NCBI GenBank assembly: GCA_022712915.1 | Contig: JAFLJQ010000233.1 | Location: forward strand, 1-32,656 | Length of the DNA: 32,656 nt | DNA from: Gammaproteobacteria bacterium | GTDB lineage: Bacteria; Pseudomonadota; Gammaproteobacteria; UBA6429; Thiohalophilaceae | Direction: 5' to 3' | Shown: positions 17,113-24,811 of the stretch, one piece after another | How the letters are laid out: each line of letters begins with the position of its first letter | Position numbering within the stretch: position 1 is the first letter of the stretch | The notes under the pieces: generated by a model | The model's input: only the letters and a program-made list of their open reading frames with translations | What the model was told of the DNA's origin: nothing | Database searches by the model: none | Program-made: the position numbers and the translations under genes

Positions 17113-18741
17113 ATGTCCAATTTTTCCCTGGTGATAGACGCCTATTATCATGCCTGGTTCCGTTTTTATCCTGAGGTCGCGGTCGATCTGGGTATTGATG
17201 GTTATAGTGAGTTACTCCGACCTTATGGCTCTGATGAGCGGGGTGCGTTGATTGCTTTGCATGAAAAACTCTTGTCTGCTTTAGACGAGATTGATGAAGA
17301 GGAATTGGATGACGAGCAAAAAATAGATATGGCCTTGTTGCATGGCCGTGTCATGCTTGATATGAAAGACATGAATGAGTGTGACTGGCGGCTTCGCGAC
17401 CCTGGTCGCTATCTTCCCGTGCATGCTATTTATCAATTAACGGTGCGTCCGGTATCTGATCTGAAAGCGGCCTTTACTTCTCGCTTGCAAGCCATACCGG
17501 ATTACCTGCGTGGAGCCCGTTCACAATTGATGCAGGAGCCGGAACAGATACCGGCCATTTGGCTTGAGTCAGCCACTACTGAGGCGAAAGAGGGGGCGCA
17601 TTATTTCCGAAGTCTGGAGAAACATCCAGAGTTCTCCCGCTATAGTATTGCTCAGTTATTGGAAGAGGCTGCCCATGCCTTGGAAGATTTTGCCCGTTTT
17701 CTGGAATCGGACATTGCAGCCCATGCCAAAGGTAGTTTTGCCCGTGGTCTGGATTATTACAATATGCTTTTATCACATCGTCATTATCTGGACATTGATG
17801 CGGATACCCTACACAAATTTGGTGAAGATTTATTTGATCAAACATTGGCCGAGCTACGCGAAGTGACTCGTCAGTTGCGTGGTGATGAGGATATTGCGGC
17901 CATGACGGCTTCATTGTCATCACAACAACCAGATAATTCAGACCTGATTTGCAATTATCGGCAGAGCATGGAGGCGGCGAAAAAATTTGTTATTGATAAA
18001 CAACTGGTCTCAATCCCTACCCGTGAGCAGTTGAAAGTGGTCGAGACGCCGGTCTTTTTGCGGCACGTGATTCCCTTTGCTGCTTACCTGGATCCGGCAC
18101 CAAATGACCCTGAGCAGAGCGGCCAATACTATGTGACACCATCCGCACAGAGTGAAAGGAGCGAGCATAACGCCATTAGCATCAAACACACCTGTGTGCA
18201 TGAGGCCTGGCCTGGGCATCATTTGCAGTTTGTCACAGCCAATTTGTGTCCTACATCCAATACCCTGCCACGGTTGATTAATGCCTCAGCAACACTCTAT
18301 GAAGGCTGGGCACTTTATTGTGAGCAATTGATGCATGAGCAGGGTTTTTTGGATCAGCCGGAATCGGCCTTTGTCTTGTTAAAGGATCGCTTATGGCGCG
18401 CCCTTCGTGTCATGCTTGATGTTGAAATGCAAACGCGAGGGCTTGGAATTGAACAGGCCGCTGAAAAAATGCAAACATTATTGGGCTTTAGTCACCAGGA
18501 AGCCATCGCTGAATTAAGCTGGTATTCCCAGGCACCTGGTGTGCCGATGGGCTATGCGACAGGCTGGGCACTGATTAATGCTACTCGCTCTCGTTTGCAA
18601 ACCCTGAATAAGGATTTTGATCTCAAGCAATTTCATGATCAGTTGCTCTCGGCGGGCTCCATTGCGCTGCCATTTGTGGTTCGTAGTCGTTTTGGGCAAC
18701 CGTTGTGGGAAAGTGTGCGGCGAGAGGTTTTTCAAAACTGA
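17113..18741 (+). CDS. DUF885 family protein (putative zinc peptidase-like)
   Basis: With the start at 17113 (MSNFSLVID) the product is 542 residues. The family hallmark HEAWPGHH near the middle-to-C-terminal part, followed by EGWALYCEQLM, suggests a metal site related to HExxH-type peptidases (His, His and a downstream Glu). The C-terminal segment PMGYATGWALI is also typical. Substrate and biological role are unknown for most members. No signal peptide is visible, so it is probably cytoplasmic. Upstream sequence up to 17035 is open in frame but lacks family similarity and a ribosome-binding site; I treat it as non-coding. The start has only a weak GAGAAA. Confidence 0.82.
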   Translation: MSNFSLVIDAYYHAWFRFYPEVAVDLGIDGYSELLRPYGSDERGALIALHEKLLSALDEIDEEELDDEQKIDMALLHGRVMLDMKDMNECDWRLRDPGRYLPVHAIYQLTVRPVSDLKAAFTSRLQAIPDYLRGARSQLMQEPEQIPAIWLESATTEAKEGAHYFRSLEKHPEFSRYSIAQLLEEAAHALEDFARFLESDIAAHAKGSFARGLDYYNMLLSHRHYLDIDADTLHKFGEDLFDQTLAELREVTRQLRGDEDIAAMTASLSSQQPDNSDLICNYRQSMEAAKKFVIDKQLVSIPTREQLKVVETPVFLRHVIPFAAYLDPAPNDPEQSGQYYVTPSAQSERSEHNAISIKHTCVHEAWPGHHLQFVTANLCPTSNTLPRLINASATLYEGWALYCEQLMHEQGFLDQPESAFVLLKDRLWRALRVMLDVEMQTRGLGIEQAAEKMQTLLGFSHQEAIAELSWYSQAPGVPMGYATGWALINATRSRLQTLNKDFDLKQFHDQLLSAGSIALPFVVRSRFGQPLWESVRREVFQN

Positions 18742-18937
18742 GCTTGTCAGGCCATGACATCTTGCAAGATATTTTGTTAGGATACAGATTCTACTTTGGT
18801 CTTTGTCACAATTTTAAAGAGAGCTAAGACTGGGAGATTGATGGGCCCCCCGTAATTTATGCGACACTCGGGTCTGAGAATAAATCTGGATGCCTGTGGA
18901 TATATTGTGTTGTCTTACCTGATCGGGAGGTCGTGTC

Positions 18938-19891
18938 ATGGCTCATATTATTAAAATAGCGTCAGGATTTGTTTTTGTACTGGTGGGACTGGCCTGTCTG
19001 GCTTTACCACTTACGGCTGTTGCAGGGGATACCGGTTGTTTTACCTGTCACCAATATCCTGGTCTTGTCCGACTGGAAAAAACGGGAGCTATGAAGGTTT
19101 TGCATATTGACAGCGAATCTTATTTCAACTCATCCCATGGTGAGTTGGGTTGTCGTGAATGTCATACTCGGATTAACAAAATCCCTCATGCCGGTGAAAA
19201 TAAAACCACATGTCAGACGGCACATTGTCATGCGTCTAAAAAGGATGAGGCATTGCTCTCTGCAAGCAAGGGTGAAAAAATTCATGCTGGGCAGCAGTCT
19301 GCGTTAACCCATGTCAAAGCGCAATCATCGTGTAATCTTTGTCATCCTATCTACCCGCACAGCAAAGAAGTTTTTGCCAGGGTAGTGTTGAACTTGCATA
19401 CCACTTATATTATCTGTGAGGTTTGTCATTATAAGAAAGAAAAGTTTGAAGAGATTAGCTATGACTGGATCACGACAGATGAGATCAAGTTCATGGGAAA
19501 ACCCTTTGGTTCTTTTTATGACCCACGCAAGAAAAGTACTGCAAAACTGACGAATACATTGTCACGTATTGCGCCCTATGTGACCAAGGATGGAAAAAAG
19601 ACCTTGTTGATGCATTCCTGGGACATGGGCAAGACACGTGTTTATGAAGATAAAAAAACCGAAATGAATCTGCAACAGAAAAAGTTTGGCATGCGTCATC
19701 TGCATCGGGATATCGGCAAAATGGAGGTCGTAAAGGCTTGCGATGCCTGCCATGCCAAGCAGGGGATGCTCGATTTTCGCCAACTTGGTTTTTCAGAGAT
19801 AAGGATCAAACATCTGTTAAATATTAATACTAAAGGTATTTTACAGAAATACAAAACTTTTTACATGCCAAGCATTTTTGGACAAAAGTAA
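18938..19891 (+). CDS. Exported multihaem (hexahaem) cytochrome c
   Basis: The 317-residue protein begins with a signal peptide ending at about residue 29 (LPLTAVAG). Haem motifs are CFTCH (34-38), CRECH (72-76), CQTAHCH (92-98, a C-x4-CH spacing), CNLCH (132-136), CEVCH (160-164) and CDACH (268-272). That predicts six c-type haems in the periplasm, five canonical. The gap from 165 to 267 carries no haem motif and may be a binding or membrane-associated domain. I cannot place it in a named family; a role in periplasmic electron transfer is inferred. A GGGAGG ribosome-binding site supports the start, and a terminator-like hairpin follows. No other respiratory genes are adjacent. Confidence 0.88.
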   Translation: MAHIIKIASGFVFVLVGLACLALPLTAVAGDTGCFTCHQYPGLVRLEKTGAMKVLHIDSESYFNSSHGELGCRECHTRINKIPHAGENKTTCQTAHCHASKKDEALLSASKGEKIHAGQQSALTHVKAQSSCNLCHPIYPHSKEVFARVVLNLHTTYIICEVCHYKKEKFEEISYDWITTDEIKFMGKPFGSFYDPRKKSTAKLTNTLSRIAPYVTKDGKKTLLMHSWDMGKTRVYEDKKTEMNLQQKKFGMRHLHRDIGKMEVVKACDACHAKQGMLDFRQLGFSEIRIKHLLNINTKGILQKYKTFYMPSIFGQK

Positions 19892-19917
19892 TGCGGGAGC
19901 AGTTTAAACTTTGAAAT

Positions 19918-19952
19918 AACCAGCAAGAGATAGCCGTTCGTGGCTGGTTTTT
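19918..19952 (+). terminator. Probable terminator after the cytochrome gene
   Basis: AACCAGC (19918-19924) pairs with GCTGGTT (19943-19949), and the sequence runs on as TTTTT. An inner AGCC/GGCT pairing lies within the 18-nt loop. It is located 27 bp after the stop codon, as expected for a Rho-independent terminator, though the loop is long. Confidence 0.6.
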
Positions 19953-20461
19953 GTCGGACTCGAGGTCTTTATCTAATTTATATCATGAAAATTGATCACT
20001 CTACGGCTGGTTTCCGTTGTTAGTGAAGTTGATCGTTTCTGTGGCCTTGGTGATTCGGGTATGACCGAGGCAATAGTCTTAGATGTTCTCCTGCTCAGAC
20101 TGCTAGTTGGACGATGTTTTGTACCTGGAATGAACCTTTTTTGTTGTGCCGTGCTACAAGAGCGACTTAATGATATTTTGTCATTTTATTGCTTGTGAAA
20201 TTTTGTTTTATTGTCATATGTTTGAACCCTTTTAGCCTCATTTGTCAGGCAGACATATATCTGCTTTAAAAGTACGATATGTTTATGTTGTTGAAAATAG
20301 AGAATTTTTTTTCATATATCTATTTTGTTGTGATGGACTTGCCTGGGAAGTCAGATGAAATGGAAAAAAGATGTGAAAAAAGGTTATCAAAGAGGTGTTT
20401 TTCGCTAAAATGCGCCACCCCGCCAGTCCATGCTGGATAGGGGTTATGAGACTGGAGCAAA
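19953..20461. other. Intergenic region between cytochrome and VOC genes
   Basis: About 500 bp without a gene I can support. A 68-codon frame at 19992-20198 has no ribosome-binding site, an odd Leu/Val/Cys composition and no recognised motif, so I leave it out. The 60 bases before 20462 probably hold the leader of the VOC gene, including GGAG close to its ATG. I see no convincing promoter, repeat or RNA gene. Confidence 0.5.
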
Positions 20462-20851
20462 ATGACAAGACCCCCTGCCACATCCGGCATGCGCCATCTG
20501 GCGATCTGTGTTTATGAGCTAGAGGCTTGTGAACATTTTTATGTTGCCTTACTGGGCATGGACGTTGAGTGGCGGCCCGATAAAGACAATGTCTATTTGA
20601 CCTCCGGTAATGACAATCTGGCCCTGCATCGGGCAAATGAGCTGATGCTGGGGCCACAGAGGCTGGATCATCTCGGTTTTATTCTCAACCGACTTGAAGA
20701 TGTGGATGTCTGGTATGACTTTTTACTAGTGCATAATATTGTCATGAAGACCAAACCTAAGTCCCATCGTGATGGGGCTCGTAGTTTTTATTGTCTCGAC
20801 CCTGATGGTAATACTGTACAGATGATCTTCCACCCACCACTGGTTTCGTAA
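20462..20851 (+). CDS. VOC (glyoxalase/bleomycin-resistance fold) protein
   Basis: The 129-residue protein shows the vicinal-oxygen-chelate pattern. MRHLAICVYELEACEHFYVA comes at the start of the first beta-alpha-beta-beta-beta unit, LDHLGFIL at the start of the second, and DPDGNTVQMIF at the end. Two metal-binding histidines are in place, but the usual terminal Glu is replaced by Gln (TVQMIF), so metal binding may be altered. The substrate is unknown. GGAG precedes the ATG. speD begins 14 bp after its stop, so the two are probably cotranscribed; I know of no functional link between them. Confidence 0.8.
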   Translation: MTRPPATSGMRHLAICVYELEACEHFYVALLGMDVEWRPDKDNVYLTSGNDNLALHRANELMLGPQRLDHLGFILNRLEDVDVWYDFLLVHNIVMKTKPKSHRDGARSFYCLDPDGNTVQMIFHPPLVS

Positions 20852-20865
20852 GAGGTTTATGTTGA

Positions 20866-21663
20866 ATGCCACGTCTTGATAAAAAACTAAAGCTGCATGG
20901 TTTTAACAATCTGACCAAGACCCTGAGTTTTAATATCTATGATATTAACTATGCTGATACCCCTGCACAGCAAAATGATTATATTGAATATATTGATGAG
21001 GAATATAATGCGGCACGTCTGACGGGCATCCTATCTGAGGTGACGAGTATCATTGGTGCCAATATTCTCAATGTTGCCCATCAGGATTACGATCCGCAGG
21101 GTGCCAGTGTCACCATGCTGATCTCAGAAGAGCCCGTGGCCTCAGAACATATCAGTAATGAAGAGATGCCCGGCCCCTTGCCTGAAACGGTGGTGGCCCA
21201 TCTCGATAAGAGCCATATAACGGTCCACACCTATCCGGAGAGTCATCCTGATACGGGTATCAGTACCTTCCGTGCCGATATTGATGTGTCGACCTGCGGA
21301 CGTATTTCACCGCTACGCGCCCTGAATTTTTTGATACACAGTTTTGATTCGGACATTGTGATCATGGATTATCGGGTGAGGGGATTTACCCGTGATGTGC
21401 GTGGCCGTAAGTATTATATTGACCATGAAATAAATTCTATTCAGAATTTTATTGCTCGAGATACTAAAAATATTTACCAAATGGTCGATGTGAATGTATA
21501 TCAGGAAAATATTTTTCATACCAAAATGATGTTGACGGAATTTGAACTGGATAATTATTTGTTCGGTATGGATGCCACTGATTTGGGGTCTAGTGTGCGC
21601 AAGAAAATTAAAAAACGCCTGAAACAGGAAATGTTAGAAATTTTCTCTGGCAGAAATATTTAG
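20866..21663 (+). CDS. speD: S-adenosylmethionine decarboxylase proenzyme (E. coli type)
   Basis: SpeD decarboxylates S-adenosylmethionine to provide the aminopropyl donor for spermidine. The 265-residue proenzyme matches the long gammaproteobacterial class. It should self-cleave between Lys115 and Ser116 in [16 protein letters not shown], turning Ser116 into the pyruvoyl group. Cys144 ([11 protein letters not shown]) is the expected catalytic Cys. Start [18 protein letters not shown] resembles E. coli SpeD. The conserved crp ... speD ... coq7 neighbourhood is retained. A MITE-like element has inserted two bases after the stop codon. No speE is in the window. Confidence 0.96.
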   Translation: MPRLDKKLKLHGFNNLTKTLSFNIYDINYADTPAQQNDYIEYIDEEYNAARLTGILSEVTSIIGANILNVAHQDYDPQGASVTMLISEEPVASEHISNEEMPGPLPETVVAHLDKSHITVHTYPESHPDTGISTFRADIDVSTCGRISPLRALNFLIHSFDSDIVIMDYRVRGFTRDVRGRKYYIDHEINSIQNFIARDTKNIYQMVDVNVYQENIFHTKMMLTEFELDNYLFGMDATDLGSSVRKKIKKRLKQEMLEIFSGRNI

Positions 21664-21664
21664 T

Positions 21665-21673
21665 AAATGAGAT
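21665..21673. repeat. Left target-site duplication of the MITE-like element
   Basis: AAATGAGAT is repeated in direct orientation at 21944-21952, immediately outside the two inverted ends. It starts one base after the speD stop codon. Confidence 0.75.
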
Positions 21674-21943
21674 TACTGCTGCCCCGTTAAGTATTTGATC
21701 CATTTTAAAGATCTAAACCGCAAAGGGCACAAAGGATTGCAATGTTGTTTTGTTTTATATTAGAGGGAAATTAGAGGTTATCCGAAGACTTCAAGCTCAT
21801 TTTTTATGAATGACCGAATTTATTTTTTCTTTGCGATAAAATGTGTTTTATAAACAATGTTCATGTTCATGCTTATTCAACCTCCTCAAGCTGTTGTACT
21901 CGGTAGACACATGACTTTTTAGATTATTAACGGGGCAGCAGTG
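21674..21943. mobile_element. Complete 270-bp MITE-like element with 16-bp inverted ends
   Basis: The ends ACTGCTGCCCCGTTAA (21675-21690) and TTAACGGGGCAGCAGT (21927-21942) are perfect inverted repeats of 16 bp. The element is flanked by AAATGAGAT at 21665-21673 and again at 21944-21952, a 9-bp direct repeat as expected for a target-site duplication. Inside are CGCAAAG-type arms at 21716-21740 and 21827-21837. No transposase is encoded, so movement must have been in trans. A homologous right end is at 1-138. The 82-residue minus frame crossing it shares residues with the frame at 79-345 only because both cross this element. Confidence 0.8.
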
Positions 21944-21952
21944 AAATGAGAT
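21944..21952. repeat. Right target-site duplication of the MITE-like element
   Basis: AAATGAGAT, identical to 21665-21673. The 134 bp from here to coq7 contain a GAAAATC-GAA-GATTTTC hairpin (22039-22055) but no gene. Confidence 0.75.
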
Positions 21953-22086
21953 ACAAATAAAAAGGGGCGTATCTTTATTCATTTGATTTCTTGGGGGCGT
22001 TATTCTTCGCAGCTTGCTGTGATTAAGAAGTTTGTAGTGAAAATCGAAGATTTTCGAGCGGCGGGGATGTTTAATTTGTATCTGTT

Positions 22087-22731
22087 TTATACCCAATAAG
22101 TTGTTTTAGTCATGATTTTTGAGGTTAGGCCCATGAATGTTTTGACCGGCCCAGGTAGTTCTGCGCCACCGGCATGCAATGCAACGGTGGCATGGTGAGC
22201 TTCATCTAATTTCATTTGTTCCAGAATGGCGTGGCTCTTTTGATCTTGCTGGTTGATTTGTGCCATGTGGTCGTCCAAATGTCGGACAACCTGATGCTCC
22301 GTTTCTGCCACAAAGCCCAGACTCCATTTGTCACCAGCAATCCCAGCTATTGCACCGATGGTCAGGGAGCCAACATACCAGAAGGGGCTGAGCAGGCTGG
22401 TATGGGTGTTTAGTTCTTTACAGCGCTGCTCACACCAGGCCAGGTGATCGTTTTCTTCAAGGGCAGCCCGCTCCATTTTGCTGCGGACTTCGGGTAGGCG
22501 TGCTGTTAGAGCCTGGCCTTGATAAAGCCCCTGGGCTGAGACCTCACCCGCATGGTTAATGCGCATCAGTCGGCCGGCAAGCTCTTTGTCCATTTCGGGT
22601 AGTTCGATTTCGGCTTTACGGTTAGCCGGGTTCGGACGTTCCGTTAGTGGCGGATTGCCTAACACGGTGCGTAGACCGGCATCAAATTGCTGGATGAGTT
22701 TATCAAAGGGGCTGTATTGTCGATTTTGCAT
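22087..22731 (-). CDS. coq7: Demethoxyubiquinone hydroxylase (Coq7)
   Basis: Coq7 carries out the O2-dependent hydroxylation late in ubiquinone synthesis, at the inner membrane. The ferritin-like di-iron motifs are MRINHAGEVSAQ, EENDHLAWCEQR (ExxH) and DEAHHATVA, and the C-terminus KIMTKTTYWV is typical. I favour the ATG at 22731 (MQNRQYSPFDK, 214 residues), which lines up with homologues. An ATG at 22755 would add eight residues, but it lies only 15-18 bp from the terminator of the upstream barrel gene. Neither start has a strong ribosome-binding site. Its presence implies aerobic respiration with ubiquinone. Confidence 0.93.
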   Translation of the reverse strand: MQNRQYSPFDKLIQQFDAGLRTVLGNPPLTERPNPANRKAEIELPEMDKELAGRLMRINHAGEVSAQGLYQGQALTARLPEVRSKMERAALEENDHLAWCEQRCKELNTHTSLLSPFWYVGSLTIGAIAGIAGDKWSLGFVAETEHQVVRHLDDHMAQINQQDQKSHAILEQMKLDEAHHATVALHAGGAELPGPVKTFMGLTSKIMTKTTYWV

Positions 22732-22767
22732 AAGCAGGGAAGATACAAGATACATCGTTGGGCTTCA

Positions 22768-22802
22768 AGAAAAAAGGTGGACAAATTTAGCTGTCCGCCT
22801 TT
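22768..22802 (-). terminator. Rho-independent terminator of the 22839-23360 gene
   Basis: On the minus strand AAAGGCGGACA (22802-22792) pairs with TGTCCACCTTT (22783-22773) with one mismatch and an 8-nt loop, followed by further T residues. It lies 37 bases after the barrel-protein stop and directly before coq7, so coq7 needs its own promoter inside or just after it, or depends on read-through. Confidence 0.7.
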
Positions 22803-22838
22803 GTATTTTGAGAGGGAAATCAACCGATGAGTATTTTT

Positions 22839-23360
22839 CTAAAAAGCGATATTGACCCCTGCCGATAGTACGGTGATGTCGGTGGTGGTTGTGGTGTCCA
22901 TAACATCTGTATATGTTTCCCATTCCAGACGAAAGTCGATATTCAGTAATAAATTGTATTCAACACCAAAGCCAAATTTTGAGCTGGTTCCACTTTCTGT
23001 TAAACCACCGGTGTAGTCTGCATTCCAGTTAAATAGGCCTGCTTTGGCAAAGACATTGACCAGACCTGCGGGAAGATAGAGAACGGCATCGACGGATGTG
23101 CCATCTATGGCTATAGCATCAGAATAATATTTACCTAAATCAACCTGGGCGACTTCAACGGCAATGGGTCCCAGAATGCGATAGCCCGCATAGACCTTTG
23201 CTGCGGTGTCATCATCTGTTGGGGTCAGATCGACTATCTCAGCTTTCCCCGCACTGACTCCCGCATAAATGCCGAGCAGAGAGGCTGCGGAACTTGTCGT
23301 AGACCACAGTAGTGTCGTTATAAGGAATATGCCTAGTAGGGTGTTATGTTTGGGTTTCAT
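22839..23360 (-). CDS. Outer-membrane beta-barrel protein (first of three)
   Basis: The 173-residue protein has a signal peptide (LGIFLITTLLWSTTSSAAS). The mature part is a small 8-stranded OmpA-like or OMP_b-brl barrel with alternating hydrophobic strands and a terminal Phe (ITVLSAGVNIAF), the usual Bam recognition end. YAGVSAGKAEI near the mature start and GPIAVEVAQVDLGKYY in the middle recur in the next gene (YAGVSAGQATL, GPFAVEVSHVNLGTYF). AAGGAG lies before the ATG. The function is unknown; such barrels include adhesins and structural proteins. Confidence 0.8.
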   Translation of the reverse strand: MKPKHNTLLGIFLITTLLWSTTSSAASLLGIYAGVSAGKAEIVDLTPTDDDTAAKVYAGYRILGPIAVEVAQVDLGKYYSDAIAIDGTSVDAVLYLPAGLVNVFAKAGLFNWNADYTGGLTESGTSSKFGFGVEYNLLLNIDFRLEWETYTDVMDTTTTTDITVLSAGVNIAF

Positions 23361-23449
23361 TGTTTGATTGCTCCTTATTGATGTCTACATGATCAAAAAA
23401 TGCACTCTGTATTGTGCTTGGTTTGTTTCGTACAGAGGGAACATTCTCT

Positions 23450-23986
23450 CTAAAAGCTAATGCTGATACCGACCGAGAGCAGGGTCATATCATTACCGCT
23501 CGTGGCATCCACCTTGCCAACATCAGTATAATTCTCCCATTCGGCCCTTACGGTCTGACCTGTCAACAGGATGTACGTTGCGGCAAAACCATAAGAGGTG
23601 TCGGTACCGGTGGTTGAAGCGTTTGAGCTGTGCTTAACGTCCCAACTGAAGACGCCCACCTTGGCCAGGCCTGCCAGGCGGCTGGTGAAGGGTAGCTTGC
23701 CGACCAGGTGCAGGGCATTACCACTGATCTCTCTTTCACTTGTTGTACCGTCAAAGTACGTACCTAGATTGACGTGGCTGACTTCAACGGCAAACGGGCC
23801 GGTGGCATGCAGGCCACCAAAGAGTTTGTAGCCCACGGCGGTTTCGTCTGGGTTACCTTGTCGTTTGAGTGTGGCTTGACCTGCACTCACCCCGGCATAG
23901 GCTCCTGCATTCGCATGAACCTGCATGGGAATGAAAAAGACCATGCCTAAAATAAATATTGATATGTGGTGGCTGAGTTTGTTCAT
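23450..23986 (-). CDS. Outer-membrane beta-barrel protein (second of three)
   Basis: With the start at 23986 (AAGGAACAAAATA upstream) the product is 178 residues. It has a signal peptide ending near VHANA and a small barrel that closes with MTLLSVGISISF. It is clearly related to the protein at 22839-23360, sharing the YAGVSAG opening, the GPFAVEVSHVNLGTYF block and the tail with the pattern L-S-x-G. The frame extends upstream to 24064 but that part lacks signal-peptide character. No catalytic motif is visible. Spacing of 89 bp to the next barrel gene leaves room for separate regulation. Confidence 0.8.
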   Translation of the reverse strand: MNKLSHHISIFILGMVFFIPMQVHANAGAYAGVSAGQATLKRQGNPDETAVGYKLFGGLHATGPFAVEVSHVNLGTYFDGTTSEREISGNALHLVGKLPFTSRLAGLAKVGVFSWDVKHSSNASTTGTDTSYGFAATYILLTGQTVRAEWENYTDVGKVDATSGNDMTLLSVGISISF

Positions 23987-24194
23987 TATTTTGTTCCTTG
24001 CGCGTTGCATGAAAATACATATAGAAATATTAGCAACGATTATGCCATTTGCAGGTTCTGACACAAAAAAAGGGCCTTCAAGATGTAAAAAAACAAATCT
24101 AGCTGGAAACGGGTGTTTGAGCGGGTGGGATTTGCCTGTCAGGAGGCAAATATGTGCCGTGGTAATATGCTGTTATTGACGATAAAGCCCATGT

Positions 24195-24731
24195 TTAAAA
24201 GACGTAACCAATACTTAAAATAGTAACATCGTCGCCATACAGGGTGTATTCGATCTCCAGAACAGCCGCCCCCTGGCGAAGCCCCACACCGATTCCAGCA
24301 GAACCTTTAGTGCTGTCCTGAATGACGATATCATTAAGCTGGATAACTTGGTTTGCAGCACCTATTTTCCCTTTTACATAGGCTTTGCTGCGTGTGCGTC
24401 CTGTCAGATACAAGCCGGTGGTTTCAACCTCGTACGTGGACACGGTTGATGAGCCCGAGTTGTTGACCTTTTCCTTGGCGGTGGTCTGGGTGTATTTGAG
24501 CTCGGTGCCTGCCCAGAGAGACTCGCTGGAATAAATCCGCATGCCAACTTTAACGCCAAAGCTGGTGGCATCCTGATATTCCTGCGTTGCTGTATTTTTA
24601 ACGCGGGTCTGACCACCGCTCAGTCCAAAATAGTAGTCTTGTTCCCTCGCTTCGGCGTCATTAAAGCTGGTAATAAAAATAAACGAGAGCAAGGCTGAAT
24701 AGACAAAAAACTCTTTAATATGTGTCGTCAT
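24195..24731 (-). CDS. Outer-membrane beta-barrel protein (third of three)
   Basis: The start at 24731 is supported by AGGAAAAGAG. The 178-residue product has a signal peptide (SALLSFIFITSFNDAEA), a mature start YYFGLSGGQTRV and a C-terminal strand VTILSIGYVF ending in Phe. It keeps the G-x-S-x-G opening and the L-S-x-G closing strand of the two neighbours, but the middle is divergent, with SLWAGTELKYTQT strands. I infer an older duplication. Function unknown. Confidence 0.75.
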   Translation of the reverse strand: MTTHIKEFFVYSALLSFIFITSFNDAEAREQDYYFGLSGGQTRVKNTATQEYQDATSFGVKVGMRIYSSESLWAGTELKYTQTTAKEKVNNSGSSTVSTYEVETTGLYLTGRTRSKAYVKGKIGAANQVIQLNDIVIQDSTKGSAGIGVGLRQGAAVLEIEYTLYGDDVTILSIGYVF

Positions 24732-24811
24732 GCTTCTCTTTTCCTGTGGCAATGGTGATTTATGTTTGCTTGTCAGTATAGAGTAAGTCTGTGGCATACC
24801 AAAAGAACAAG

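Noticed and set aside
19992-20198. 68-codon plus-strand frame between the cytochrome and VOC genes
   Set aside because: No ribosome-binding site, odd composition and no recognisable motif.
21848-22096. 82-residue minus-strand frame after coq7
   Set aside because: It spans the MITE right end, its target duplication and a hairpin; no ribosome-binding site or family pattern.
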